Shown: piece after piece, positions 46,234-56,673 of the stretch
How the letters are laid out: each line of letters begins with the position of its first letter
How positions within the stretch are numbered: the stretch's first letter is position 1
NCBI GenBank assembly: GCA_963930655.1
Contig: OZ005612.1
Span: forward strand, 16,001,001 to 16,065,000
Length of the DNA: 64,000 nucleotides
From: Myrica gale
Lineage: Eukaryota; Streptophyta; Magnoliopsida; Fagales; Myricaceae
Direction of reading: 5' to 3'
Program-made: the position numbers and the translations under genes
Notes under the pieces: generated by a model
What the model was told of the DNA's origin: nothing
What the model saw: the letters and a program-made list of their open reading frames with translations, nothing else
Database searches by the model: none

Positions 46234-46403
46234 ATGTCTTCTGGTGTGTGGCCAAACTTCACAAATTATTCTCATGAGCAATCAAACAATCAGCAAACAA
46301 TCAACAATCTATATAAAGTAACTCATATTATAGTTGAGAAATTAACAAACCCTAAAATCAAATTAAGTAATTAACAAAAACAAACCCTAACTATGTGATT
46401 TAA

Positions 46404-46493
46404 ATAATCACAAATCACAAATTCACATAATTCACATAATCACAAATCACAAATTCACATAATCACAAATCACAAATTCACATAATCACAATC
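46404..46493. repeat. Short tandem repeat, unit about 28 bp
   Basis: Three to four copies of AATCACAAATCACAAATTCA followed by CATAATCAC, inside the 5' part of the hAT element. Confidence 0.8.
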
Positions 46494-47068
46494 AATCAAT
46501 AATTAGCGGAGAGGGAGTTGAGAGAGGGATACGTACTGGGAGTGAGCCGGAGAGTGAGAGAGAGAGAGATGAGATATCTGTGAGAGTGAGAGAGAGAGAG
46601 ATGAAGATTTCGGCAGGGAAGGCTGGGAGAGACGGAGGCTGGACTCACAAGTGTGGGGTGGGGGGGCTGTTGCTGGCGGCACCGCGGCTGAGAGATCTCT
46701 GGGGTGAGCGAGAGAGAGGGAGTGTCGAGCGAGAGGGGGGGGGAGATTTCGGCTGAGACTTGAGAGATGACCAAAGTCGAAAATTGGATGGACTGATGGA
46801 GTCGGCTGAGACTCCAGTTTTTTGTTTTAAACAAGGGCTCAAACGGCACCGTTTGAGCCCTTCATTTTTTTAAAAAAAAAAAACCGGAACCGGAAAATTC
46901 CGGCATTTCCGCCGGAATTTCCGGTTCCGGTTCCGATTCCGTAAATTCCTAAAAAATAGTTCCGGTTCCGGTTCCGGAATATGCCGGAACCGGTACCGGA
47001 ACCACGATACCGGAACCGGAACCGGAAATTCCGGTTTCCGGCGGATGATTTCATCACCCTTAGATAAC

Positions 47069-47533
47069 ATGGGAGGATTTGAATATGTTGTCGGATCCAT
47101 TGTTTTCATCCTCCTCGTGTTCACAATCAGAGTTCTGCTTTCTAATTGTCTTGGCTTCCATCAACTGGCTGGCCACCGAAATGGCCCCTTCAGAAACTCC
47201 AACTCCAGCCGGCAGTTCATCGGAAATTCCCAGCAACACTCCGTCAGTACCATGGAACAGGGCATCGACGAAGCTACTCTGCGCAACTACCCAAAGCTCA
47301 TCTACGCTCAGGCCAAGCTCCACGAGGGGAACTCCACCGCTTCCAGCTGCTCGATATGCCTGGCTGACTACAAAGACACGGACGTGTTGCGCTTGTTGCC
47401 TCATTGTGGTCATATCTTTCATCTGCAATGTGTGGATTCGTGGTTGCGACTGCATGCTACCTGTCCGGTGTGCCGGAACTCGCCTCTCGCTGAGGTAACA
47501 GCCGTTTCATCGCAACGGCTGGACATTGTATAG
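47069..47533 (+). CDS. ATL-type RING-H2 E3 ubiquitin ligase (ATL70-like), first copy
   Basis: 154 residues from the native ATG at 47069. Residues 5-27 form a hydrophobic membrane segment. A GID/GLD-type motif (EQGIDEATLRNYPKLIY) is followed by a RING-H2 domain with ligands C94, C97, C113, H115, H118, C121, C132 and C135. The Pro before the third ligand and the Trp after the sixth are ATL hallmarks. ATL proteins are membrane-anchored E3 ligases acting with E2 enzymes. The gene is intronless, but a hAT element is inserted so that its right target duplication overlaps the AT of the ATG, cutting the coding region off from its leader. An in-frame ATG at 47045, inside the transposon end, could add eight residues (MISSPLDN). 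Confidence 0.9.
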   Translation: MGGFEYVVGSIVFILLVFTIRVLLSNCLGFHQLAGHRNGPFRNSNSSRQFIGNSQQHSVSTMEQGIDEATLRNYPKLIYAQAKLHEGNSTASSCSICLADYKDTDVLRLLPHCGHIFHLQCVDSWLRLHATCPVCRNSPLAEVTAVSSQRLDIV

Positions 47534-47765
47534 TGGAATACATCTTTGGGCCTTCAACTCATGCTTTTTCTGACTGTTTCTGTACAAAATTTTGCGCAGA
47601 TTATTCATGCGTGTGATTTATTAGTTACTTGTACATTGGATTTTTTTTATTTATGAATGAACACTTTTGAATGAAAGTTTTGTCATGGATCAAAATAATG
47701 TAGAGTCGGTTTTCTTTTTGTTTTCTTCCTGATTCTCTTGGCTAGACCGAGGACCTGTACAACTA
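47534..47765. other. 3' flank of the first ATL gene
   Basis: Likely 3' UTR. GTACATTGG and AATGAATGAAC-type near-polyadenylation signals lie about 120 bases after the stop. No other feature. Confidence 0.35.
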
Positions 47766-47945
47766 CTTGTGTTTGTGTGTTAAAATTTTAGAGTATCAGA
47801 TTAGGTGAAAAAGTGAAGAGATAAATACTTTATAATATTTATTATAATTAAAAATAATGATGTGAAGGTGATAGAGATTATATTATAATTTTTTATTATA
47901 TTAAAATTTTAAGTAACGTAAAATTTTAGACTTCAAACGTACACT
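47766..47945 (+). mobile_element. MITE, GGGTGTTTG-end family
   Basis: GTGTTTGTGTGTTAAAATTT start, AGGTGAAAAAGTGAAGAGAT core and CTTCAAACGTACACTC end. A related copy lies at 48825. No coding capacity. Confidence 0.5.
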
Positions 47946-48671
47946 CAAAAGTCGATCAGAAAACTACCGATGCCGATTAGAAAAGTGACGAGCTAGTAAC
48001 TTCACGCCGATCAAAAAAGTCGCACTTTCCTGTCTAGGGCAGTAAAACTACCGATGCAATTTTTTTTAATGCAAATTAATTAATGGTAATATTGAGAGAG
48101 TTTAACGTATCAAGATTAATAATTTAAATATTTATTTAAAATTATATCTGTAGTTAAAGAGTTCAAAATATATCGGTAATTATATTGGTAATTTAAAAAT
48201 ATTGAAACTATCTTAATAATATATTTAATATTGAAATTTTATTTTTAAATTATTCCTTGATTTTTATTTTTATTTTTTAAAATTGTCTCTGAAAGACATT
48301 TTGATCATTTTATTTTTCTGTATGATTCAAGGACAAACTAAAATTGAAGGCAATAATTTATATTGCTAACACTCTCTTATATGCCTCCTCTCTATACTTC
48401 AGCATATAAGGCGAAGTGGGAGGGGGAGTGGAGGGATAATGTGGGTCTTTGGCGGTACGCTTTGGTTTCTCTTTTGGGTTTAACATGGAGACTTTTTGAA
48501 CCGACAAAACTCTCGTGTAGATTACTGTTTTTTTTTGCACGCTTATGTTGTAGATTACTTGTGCGGCAACCGATATTGATAGTCAAACCTTTGGTGTGCT
48601 CATCTAATCTCGCTGAAAAAACAGTGTCGATTAAGCAACTTACATGTTTTTTTTTTGCTGCTGTTGCTATG

Positions 48672-48760
48672 GTTGGATTGGTTCAGTGGTAAGGGCAATT
48701 CAGAGATTTTAATGAATTAAGCGCACAGTCCCAGATTTGATTCTCTAACCTATGCTATGA
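48672..48760 (+). mobile_element. tRNA-like SINE fragment
   Basis: Box A-like GGTTCAGTGGTAAGG and a degraded box B (GATTTGATTCTC) are spaced about 40 bases apart. It does not fold as a tRNA. Confidence 0.35.
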
Positions 48761-48824
48761 GAACAATGAGTCCCGCACTAATTTTTTGGGAATTGTCTAT
48801 AACTTAAGTGAGTTCACTGTTCAC

Positions 48825-49003
48825 TACGGTTATGTTTGTGTTGAAAAATTTTTGGTATTGAGTTTAGTGAAAAAGTGAAGAAAGATGTAATTTTTATATT
48901 TTTGTAATTTTTTATATTTTTTAAGGGAGAGAGAGATTATATTATAATATTTTATTGTGAGTTAGTGAAATATTTTGTGAATTTTTTGGTATAAACGCAC
49001 CCT
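48825..49003 (+). mobile_element. MITE, GGGTGTTTG-end family
   Basis: Starts GGTTATGTTTGTGTTG, contains GAGTTTAGTGAAAAAGTGAA and ends TAAACGCACCCTA. Very similar to the copy at 9624. Confidence 0.6.
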
Positions 49004-50181
49004 ACATGTGCTCGGGTAGCTAGCTGTGCAGGATTTTTCTCTTACATAAAAAAATATAATTTATCCATTTACCACTGTCATGCTTTCTTATTTTTTTTAT
49101 TAGGGATATATGGTCGTTTCAAAAATATTTTAAGCTACAAATAAATGCAATAAAATTTACAAAATTAATATTCAAATTCTCAAAAAATTCTACACAAATA
49201 CCAATACCTCTAACACAATCTCTAACAACTTTTCACAAAAATTATAATAATTTTTCAAAAAAAAAAATATAATCAATCTTCTCTCTTTATATTTTTTCAC
49301 CAAACTTCAATATTTTTTATTAAAAAATTACATCAAATTATATATCTATACGCTTTTAAAAAACTTTAATAAAATTTAAATATCTTTAAAATTTCACACA
49401 AACTTTTACATAAAAAACTATAAAACTCAAATGGTCGTAAATATTTACAATTCCATCAAAAATCTTATAATATATATTTTTTAAAACCAACATCCCAGCA
49501 ACCCATAAAACATGATGTTGCCTCCTTCCCGACAAAAATTAAGTAGGCTACTTTTATGGGGAAACTGCCGATGAGAAAATATAGAAATTACCCAAATTCC
49601 CCTCCCCCATCAAAAACAAAAACAAAACACCGGATCTTTAGGACTTCGTAAGATCTACTTTTCGGTCAATTATTGCTGTGTATTGTCTCCTAAAACACTA
49701 TAAACCTGTAGTAGTTACTATATGAATGTGTTAAAAAAAACCCTTTTTTTGTTTTTTACTTTTAATCTTCCCAAAGCTTTTATTTAATTAACAAGGTTAA
49801 AAAAAACCGAGTTTTTGAGAAGAGCAAGTAATCAGGTGCAAATTTGCACTTCTCTACTTCTGGAAATTAAGAAAAGGACAAGATCGAAAGCAATCTAATC
49901 TAATTGATCTCAGATAAGATATATTCGAGGAATTAATATTTATAGCTAGCTTGCTGCAGCATAGCAAACAATCCCCAGATAGCAACTCCCTGAACTTGCA
50001 ATCTTGCAATAACGTCCTCCCCCTTGTCTCGATGGAGACATATATCTTCTTCCCGGCTGTCATTTAAAAAATACACTGGCCGGCTCCTCTCCTATTCTCC
50101 GTTCTCAAATCTAGATGGAGCCTTCACCCTCTCTTTTCTCTCTAATCTCAACGATAGCTATCCACTAGCTAGCTGTAGATT
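49004..50181. other. AT-rich upstream region of the second ATL gene
   Basis: Very AT-rich, with possible further MITE remains around 49140-49480. The 200 bases before the gene are CT-rich (CCTCTCCTATTCTCC, CCCTCTCTTTTCTCTC), like a plant leader. Confidence 0.4.
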
Positions 50182-50652
50182 ATGTTTGAAATCACGACTC
50201 AAATATATACGATGGGGACAATCACATATATTTTCGCGTTGTTTCTTTGCATCGGCTTTGGTGCGATAATCAGGATACTGGTTTACTACTGCACTAGCAG
50301 GTCTTTGGGCGCCGGCCGTCACCAAATCAGCAACTTCACATCCGCCGACCAACACTCCGATAGTATAACCATCATAAATGAGCGCCTCGGCCTCGACGAA
50401 GAAACTGTACGCAAGTTCCCAAAGCTCATATACGCCCAAGCTAAGGCTCGCAAGGGCATCTCAACCGCTTTTTGTTGTTCAATATGTTTGGCGGATTACG
50501 CTGACACGGACGTCTTGCGCTTGTTACCTGATTGCGGTCATCTCTTCCATCTCAAATGCCTTGACCCCTGGTTAAGGCTGCATGCTACATGTCCGGTGTG
50601 CCGGAGCTCGCCTCTTGCTGGGGCGGCACCTTCAGCAGAGCAACATTGTTGA
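50182..50652 (+). CDS. ATL-type RING-H2 E3 ubiquitin ligase (ATL70-like), second copy
   Basis: 156 residues, intronless. A hydrophobic segment (residues about 14-36, [20 protein letters not shown]) anchors it in a membrane. The ATL GLD motif ([17 protein letters not shown]) precedes a complete RING-H2 domain: C99, C102, C118, H120, H123, C126, C137, C140, with [13 protein letters not shown] second in-frame ATG at 50212 (MGTITYIF) aligns with the native start of the first copy and may be the true start, shortening the protein by ten residues. No disruption is seen. Likely role: ubiquitin ligase at a membrane, targets unknown. Confidence 0.94.
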   Translation: MFEITTQIYTMGTITYIFALFLCIGFGAIIRILVYYCTSRSLGAGRHQISNFTSADQHSDSITIINERLGLDEETVRKFPKLIYAQAKARKGISTAFCCSICLADYADTDVLRLLPDCGHLFHLKCLDPWLRLHATCPVCRSSPLAGAAPSAEQHC

Positions 50653-51514
50653 CCCGGCAATTGAACGAACGTCTATATATATAGGCTCATGTTTGTATTG
50701 ATCCATTCATCTGGTTTGCTCCTTTGCAAAGAGACCATATACTCAATACTTATTTGCCATTTTCTTTCTGTTTTGATGACAGTATAAGGTACCGAAAGAA
50801 TTTTTATTTTCTGTTTGATTATTTTCATTCATTTTTGTTAGGAGCTGCATCAGCCATTAAAATCGATTTCCTCTTCCTTGCGTACATGCAGAAAATCATT
50901 AGCTTCAAATTTGATATTTTACTTCAATGGAGATCATTGTCATGACGAACAGGGAACTATACAGGTGCATACCTATATAATTTGCGTCTCCTGCCATATC
51001 AAACTGATTACAATATAGTTTTGATCTAATCTTATGGTATACACTAATAATAAAACAATATCAGCTAATTAAAAGATTAGTCAACTACGTACGTAATGCA
51101 AGCCATAGGCTTTACTCTTTATAATTATCAATCGACGTATAATTGAAAGCTGGCCAATCCTAATTACCAATCAGGTCAATAGCCAATACAGGCTTGAGAA
51201 ATGCAATGATCTGCGTTAAAATAGATTAGGAAACTAAACCTAGACGTTTCCTTCTCTTTCAATGACGTCGAAAATCACAAGAATTAATTAATCCCAAATA
51301 GGCATATAAATTATATGCGATAAAAAACGGATTCGAAATTTGTACCTTAATTTCTAATTTATTCAAAAAAGAAAAAAAAGATATATAAGGTCACCCTGCT
51401 TGATCGTTTGCGTTGGTCAAATACAATTCAATCCATCTAAATACGATGATATTAAAGACAAGAAAATGATATTTCTAACATCTGCTTATGGTGGATTGAT
51501 CTAATTTAAGGTTA
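50653..51514. other. 3' flank of second ATL gene and AT-rich DNA, no gene seen
   Basis: 3' UTR-like sequence for about 200 bases, then AT-rich intergenic DNA with only one weak 73-residue ORF. Confidence 0.4.
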
Positions 51515-51760
51515 CACTACAACAAAATTTGACTTTTAGTGACGGAAATTTTGGTCACTAAAAGTCAAAATTTCGTCACTAAAACAATTAGTGACATAAT
51601 TTTTTCATCACGAGGTATGTCAGGATATAAGCGTCACAAAATGTATTTCATGATGAAACTAGAATTTCGCCACGAAAAGTTTTTAGTGATGAAAATTTTT
51701 CGTCACTAAATATAATGATCGATCGTGGAAACTGAAGTGGACGATCGGTGAAATCATCGA
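51515..51760. mobile_element. CACTA-type terminus with TTTCGTCAC subterminal repeats
   Basis: Starts CACTACAACAAAATTTGAC. Repeated TTAGTGACGGAAA / TTTCGTCACTAAA motifs in both orientations follow. No opposite end was identified. Confidence 0.55.
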
Positions 51761-51987
51761 TCGGTCGGTCTTTTTAGCAGAATAATGCAATAATTACAGA
51801 ATAATTACAAAAGGGAAAGAATAAATTAGAATCGTCTAATTGCTAAACTAGGGGATTACTCCAGAGTGATGCCCAAGTAATAAGATATATGAAACTATAT
51901 CTATGAGATATTCACAGCATCATCTTGGAAACAATGAGACGATTGCGGGTGAATTTGCAACAATCAGTACTTGCTGAGGCATCCCAA

Positions 51988-52345
51988 CACTACAAAAAAC
52001 AAGTCGATAGCGGCGGTCTTTTTAGCGACGGTCGCTAAAAACGCTTCTAAAGGGTGTTTTTAGCGGCGTTTTGCAAAAAAATGCCACTAAAGGGGGTCTA
52101 TAGCGCGACGGTATTTACGCTAAAGACCCCCATTTAGCAGTGTTTTTTGCAAAAAAAAATGCCGCTAAAGGTGGTACCTTTAGTGGCAATCAGTGGCCGC
52201 CGCTATAGACCCTCCTTAGCAACGTTTTTTGCAAAACGCCACTAAAGATTGTACCTTTAGCGGTGGTCAATGACTGCCGCTATAGACCTCTTGTTACCAG
52301 CGTTTTGCAAAAAAACGCAGCTGTAGGTACTCATCTATAGACCCC
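51988..52345. mobile_element. CACTA-type terminus with AGCGGCGTTTTGC subterminal repeats
   Basis: Starts CACTACAAAAAACAAG and carries an array of TTTAGCGGC, AACGCC(G)CTAAAG and GCAAAAAACGC motifs in alternating orientation. Related to the arrays at 37130 and 62405. Confidence 0.65.
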
Positions 52346-52654
52346 CTTAGAAAAAAACACATAACTTGGTTAAAAAATAACTTATTATTAAAAAAATTTG
52401 AAAACTACAAATTAGAAAAAAAATTGAAATCACCTGTTAAAAAATTTGAAATAACCTGGTTAAAAAATTTGAAAAACTACAAATTAGGAAAAAAAATTGA
52501 AATCACCTGACAACTATCGGAAGAAGAAAAAATAAAAAGATATTGTATATCGAAAAAAAAGAACAAGATGGGAACTTAAAAAAAAACAAACGAAGAACAA
52601 AATTGGAAAATTTTCATTTAATTAGCGCCAAACTATTCACTCCCATAAAAATTT

Positions 52655-53035
52655 TGTAGGGGTGATCCGAACCGGACCGCAAAACCGGATCGGATCGGAC
52701 CGATTTTGCAATCTTCAAAAGTTAAATCTGGTTCGGTATGGACCGGATTTCATAAACCAGATAATGTGGTTCGGTCCGATTCTGAATTTTTAAGAATGCG
52801 GTCCGGACCAGACCTCATTTCAAAATTTAAAAAAAACTTAAAAATATATACAGCCATAACTTCGTAAGTCTACTGTGCAGTAAATTTTATTTATTTATTT
52901 AAAAATAAATAAATCGGGTCTGGACCACTTAAGTGGTCCAGATCGGACCTCATTTTAGAAGACCGAACCATACTGGCCACTTATAAGTGGTTCGGTTCGG
53001 TCCTTTAATATAAGAGAACCGAAACTATTTTGTTT
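52655..53035. repeat. GGACCG/CGGTCC-rich hAT-like subterminal sequence
   Basis: Begins TAGGGGTGATCCGAACCGGA and carries many CCGGATCGG / GGTCCG motifs in both orientations, with a 20-base near-palindromic middle around AATTTATTTATTTAAAAATA. The left end looks like a hAT terminus, but I could not find a matching right terminus. Confidence 0.45.
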
Positions 53036-53138
53036 TGCCCATTCTCAATCTCTTCTAATCTCTCAGAAAGCAATTCTTGACCTACAGGAAGTTCTTCACC
53101 GAGAATGACTCAAGCTCAGGCTCAAGCTCTGGCAAGCG

Positions 53139-53218
53139 GTTGCTTTTATAGCCACACTACCAAGTCTTCTAGTTTTGAACGAATCATTGCTGGAAGGCTT
53201 TGACGCTAACGCGGCTGG
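53139..53218 (+). other. Possible 5' exon of an unrecognised gene, cut off by the LTR insertion
   Basis: The plus frame reads VAFIATLPSLLVLNESLLEG then FDANAA and meets a strong donor, GGGTAAGT. A solo LTR starts 150 bases further on. Downstream of the LTR there are exon-like pieces (61225-61332 ending at AAGGTAAGG; 61928-62000 after TTTTCAG) that could belong to the same gene, but the frames cannot be joined with confidence. Confidence 0.2.
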
Positions 53219-55627
53219 GTAAGTGGAGCTCGAAATTGCTCACTTTTCTTACTTCCTTTTCGATTTGACAACTTTATTATTTTGTTTATATGTTATAGGA
53301 TTTGTGCAATTTTGTGTTCACATAGAAGATTACATTTTCGTTTCTGTTTCCCTTGATACTCCTCTAAACATAGTGTCACGCCCCGTGCCCGTACTTACCC
53401 CCTAAGCTCACTTATAGCGATGATACGCACACAAACGGGGATTACGGCACGAATGAATCCTAAGAGTTTGGCGTTGAAAAAGCTTAGCGGAAATCTTTTA
53501 AAGTTTATTGGTCGAATGTAATATATATATATATTATCTGTTTTGAATATAGAAATTTTAGGTTGAATAGATAATAAACTATAAATAGTACATAACCTAC
53601 ATAGTTATTTAATACTAAGGAAAAAAAATGTACAATATAAACAGGGGATAGAGTTACAGCTTAACAAAATATCCTTCGAGAGAAAAACAGAAGTAAAAGC
53701 GAATAATTACAACAAAAGTGGAAGTTGTCTACAACTTTCCACAAAACAACTACAACCTACAACAACGAAAGAAACACAAAAGATGACGACTGAATCTCTA
53801 GTCCACCCTAGACTCAGTGGCAGAAGTTAAATCTATGATTTCGTTTTCCCCAATATTCTCTAGTGGCGATGTCGGTGAGAAAGGGACGTCATCAGCTAGT
53901 CCCGCAACCAAGGGATCTGGAATTGCTGGAGGTTCTTTAAGGTACCAATTGGCCTCACACTCAATAAAAACTTCATACGTGTCCATAACATAAGTCCATA
54001 ATATCATTACTAAGATGTACGGGTCAACGTCCAGATATTCTTCACTCATAAATGTCAACATCTAAAATATCCCGAACCCGCAACCAAAGTACATACAAAA
54101 CAATTTAAACAAATGAAGAGGGTGAGTCCTACTGACTCAGTAAAGGGGGAAGGGGACATGTTAAACAAAATTATTTAAAAGGTATTAATCATAAGCATGG
54201 AATATTCATAACTATCCACAGGATAATAATGTATGTTGAATGCAATGCCAGAATAAAGTATTGTTTTCCGTTCGTTTCATTTTTCTTTCTTACGTTCTTT
54301 CTTTCAAGGTCATCAGAGGTACCCTTAGTCTCTCTGTTTAACCCCTAGAGTTTGGGTTGTGCGTCACTCCTCTCCTCTAGGGCTGGGCAAAAAACCCTGC
54401 ACCAGAAATTCCGACCCGACCCGACCCGTTTCCGACCCGATCGGGTCGGTTTTTATCGGGTTGGGGTTTAAAACCTGTAAAAACCCGACTATCAGGTTCG
54501 AGTATAGCAATATACCCGAAAATTGACCCGACCCGACCCTAAATTCAAAAAAGAAAACTGCGTTTGATACCCTCAGCGAAACGCACCGTTTCCCTGAAGG
54601 TATTTTCTCCCTTTAGGTTTTCAGACTTCATTCGAGAATCGAGACCGAGTTTCGCACTTTCGCCCCCACCCCGACTGGCAGTCGTGTCCCTTTAAGCAAA
54701 ACGCACAGTGCTCTCCCTCCTGCCGCCTTGTCTCTGGCATCTCTCCGTCTTCGTCTCCATCTCTAGCCTCTCTCGTCTCTGGCCTCTCTCGGTAATCTCA
54801 GTTTTGAATGTTGTCACTTCTTGAATTGGATGATGTTCTGCATTTGCATAGATCTAAAACAAGGCGTTAATTTTGTCGCAATTTTGGCCAAGATGCGGTG
54901 CAGATCTATTTAGATTTCCATACATTTTGTCCGTAGTGATTATTAGCTGCCATTTCTTGCTTTGTCTGAATCTGAGTAAAGCTATGTGTTTGTGAAGTTA
55001 TTGGTTTGGATGCCATTTTGTGAATATTATTGGTCGGATCTAGGTGATTAGTGTCATTTCTTGCTTTGTCTGAATCTGAGTAAAGCATGGTTTGAATGTT
55101 GTCAATTTCGAATACCAACTTTTATTTTTGTTATTAATGTCATAGAGTCATAGACTTAGCAGCAACTATTGGTTGAGATTGTGAACATTAATGTCCAACT
55201 TTATTAATGTCATAGTCTTAGCTAGTAACTATGACAGACATTTTAAAATACAATCTGTCTCATGTGTTCTCTTTGTCTCTCTGTCTGAAAATGCCTTAAG
55301 CCCTTAACGTTTCTTTTGGGTAGAATTTTGAGCCCTACCCTCTGCTTCCCTGTTTGGTCAAAAGTATGTGAAATGCTATTCATCTTGATTTGGACTGTGA
55401 AATTTTGGGACATGTTGTTCTGTGCTGTGACTGCTTCATTCAAGCTTCAAGTTTTGACATACCAATGCTAAGGGAGCCATTTTTTTGACTTCTAGGATGT
55501 GATACTTTTTCCTATTCGGCTTGATGTCTAGGGACATTAGTTCCTCATCGTGTATTTAGCTTAATAAGACATTCTTCTGATGAGAAGGTGTTAAATCTTG
55601 TTTTCATTCCTCTCCTCTTCTCCATAG

Positions 55628-55726
55628 GTTGGTGACCAAGAAGAAAAGCTCGTAGAAGGGATCAAGCTTTATGCTACATCAGCAACTGCAACTTCAAAGT
55701 GGACCATTCTTAGTGACCTGATAACG
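55628..55726 (+). pseudogene. Exon-like fragment carried within the hAT element, parent gene unknown
   Basis: After an acceptor (CTCCATAG), 33 in-frame codons read [20 protein letters not shown] then [12 protein letters not shown], followed by a donor GTAAGG. The length is an exact multiple of three. This is not transposase sequence and looks like a captured host exon. Two copies of GTCATTTCTTGCTTTGTCTG upstream (about 54948 and 55048) show local duplication. Confidence 0.45.
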
Positions 55727-56673
55727 GTAAGGGTTGGCAGTCATATGTTAGTCTTGTTTTTGTTCACTTCAAGTACTGTGATTAATTATTGGAAATCTTG
55801 ATACTTCATCACCATAATTGTTGTCCAGAGAATGGGTAAGTACATCATAACACTATAATTATGTTTTTCTTGCATGAATCAATAAACACAAGCACCATGA
55901 TACTGCACAGTTCTGTTTTCTTTGGTTCTTTCATCTCTGTGAGATTGTTTGTGGCTTGAAGAAAAGACAGAAACTACATTTTTTTTCTATGATTCTGACA
56001 TGAAAAGCTTCCTTAAGATATTTGAATGTCATTTATTTTAATAATTGATTCCGTTGCTTTCTGACAAGCATGGTTCAGGATTCTAAAGAAGCTGAAGATC
56101 GTCAGTAAGCACCAGCTGTAGAGGGAATTTGCCTTTTCTCTATACAGTTTGTGGCCCCAACCATAATATGGTTCCATGTTCTGCTATTGCTTCTTGAAAC
56201 TGCCACCATTTCAGTGAAAGACATTATAACTGCATGAGTTCTTGCTTATATTTCATTTGAAAATTAATCTGCAACATCCTAGACTGGTACAACCATAAGG
56301 AATTTGTCTATGATTGTTGAAATGCTCTCGGATTGTTCAACTAATGCCTTGAGTGGTGCACTTCTGAATTTTGAGATGTTCTAAGATTGTTCGCGCATTG
56401 AAATTGTTGATCAGATTGCTACTTAAATCTTTAAAAATGTAATAGAAATAAATGTCATAAAACCCTGCTGCACCTTATTGTTGTTATTAATGTCATAGAG
56501 TCCAAATAAATAATCATGCTCAGACTTACAAATCTCTTTATTATTCTGAACTTGATGTTAGTTTTAATTTCGTCCATTTTCTCAGTTTCTTCGTCGAAAT
56601 TCAGATTGCTTAAAACTACTTGTTCCTTTATTGCTGTCCATTGGTGCTGACAGTTGCTTGGGACATTGATTCA

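Larger units (their letters stand above)
43152..47062 (-). mobile_element. Apparently complete hAT element, 3911 bp, perfect 8-bp target duplication, uninterrupted transposase ORF
   Basis: Termini read TAAGGGTGA on both sides (viewed inward), flanked by GATAACAT at 43144-43151 and 47063-47070. Within 200 bases of each end are dense CCGGAACCGGAA/TTCCGGTTCCGG arrays, the subterminal binding sites expected for an Ac-like element. It contains a 721-codon transposase reading frame, a 378-bp perfect-looking palindrome in the transposase leader and a short tandem repeat. Intact ORF and perfect target duplication suggest a young insertion that could be autonomous. Confidence 0.95.

Noticed and set aside
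45777..46321. Long ORFs of 144-147 residues on both strands
   Set aside because: They read the palindrome, so both strands give almost the same peptide (STHNTMVSTHW); a product of symmetry and not genes.
46496..47124. Pro/Ser/Leu-rich and FRFRYRGSGTG-type ORFs at the hAT right end
   Set aside because: They translate GAGAGA tracts and CCGGAACCGGAA subterminal repeats.
48672..48760. Second tRNA gene
   Set aside because: Box A is recognisable but box B is degraded and arms do not pair; more likely a SINE remnant.
51988..52345. Candidate non-coding RNA with many hairpins
   Set aside because: Motif style and CACTACAA start identify a CACTA terminus.
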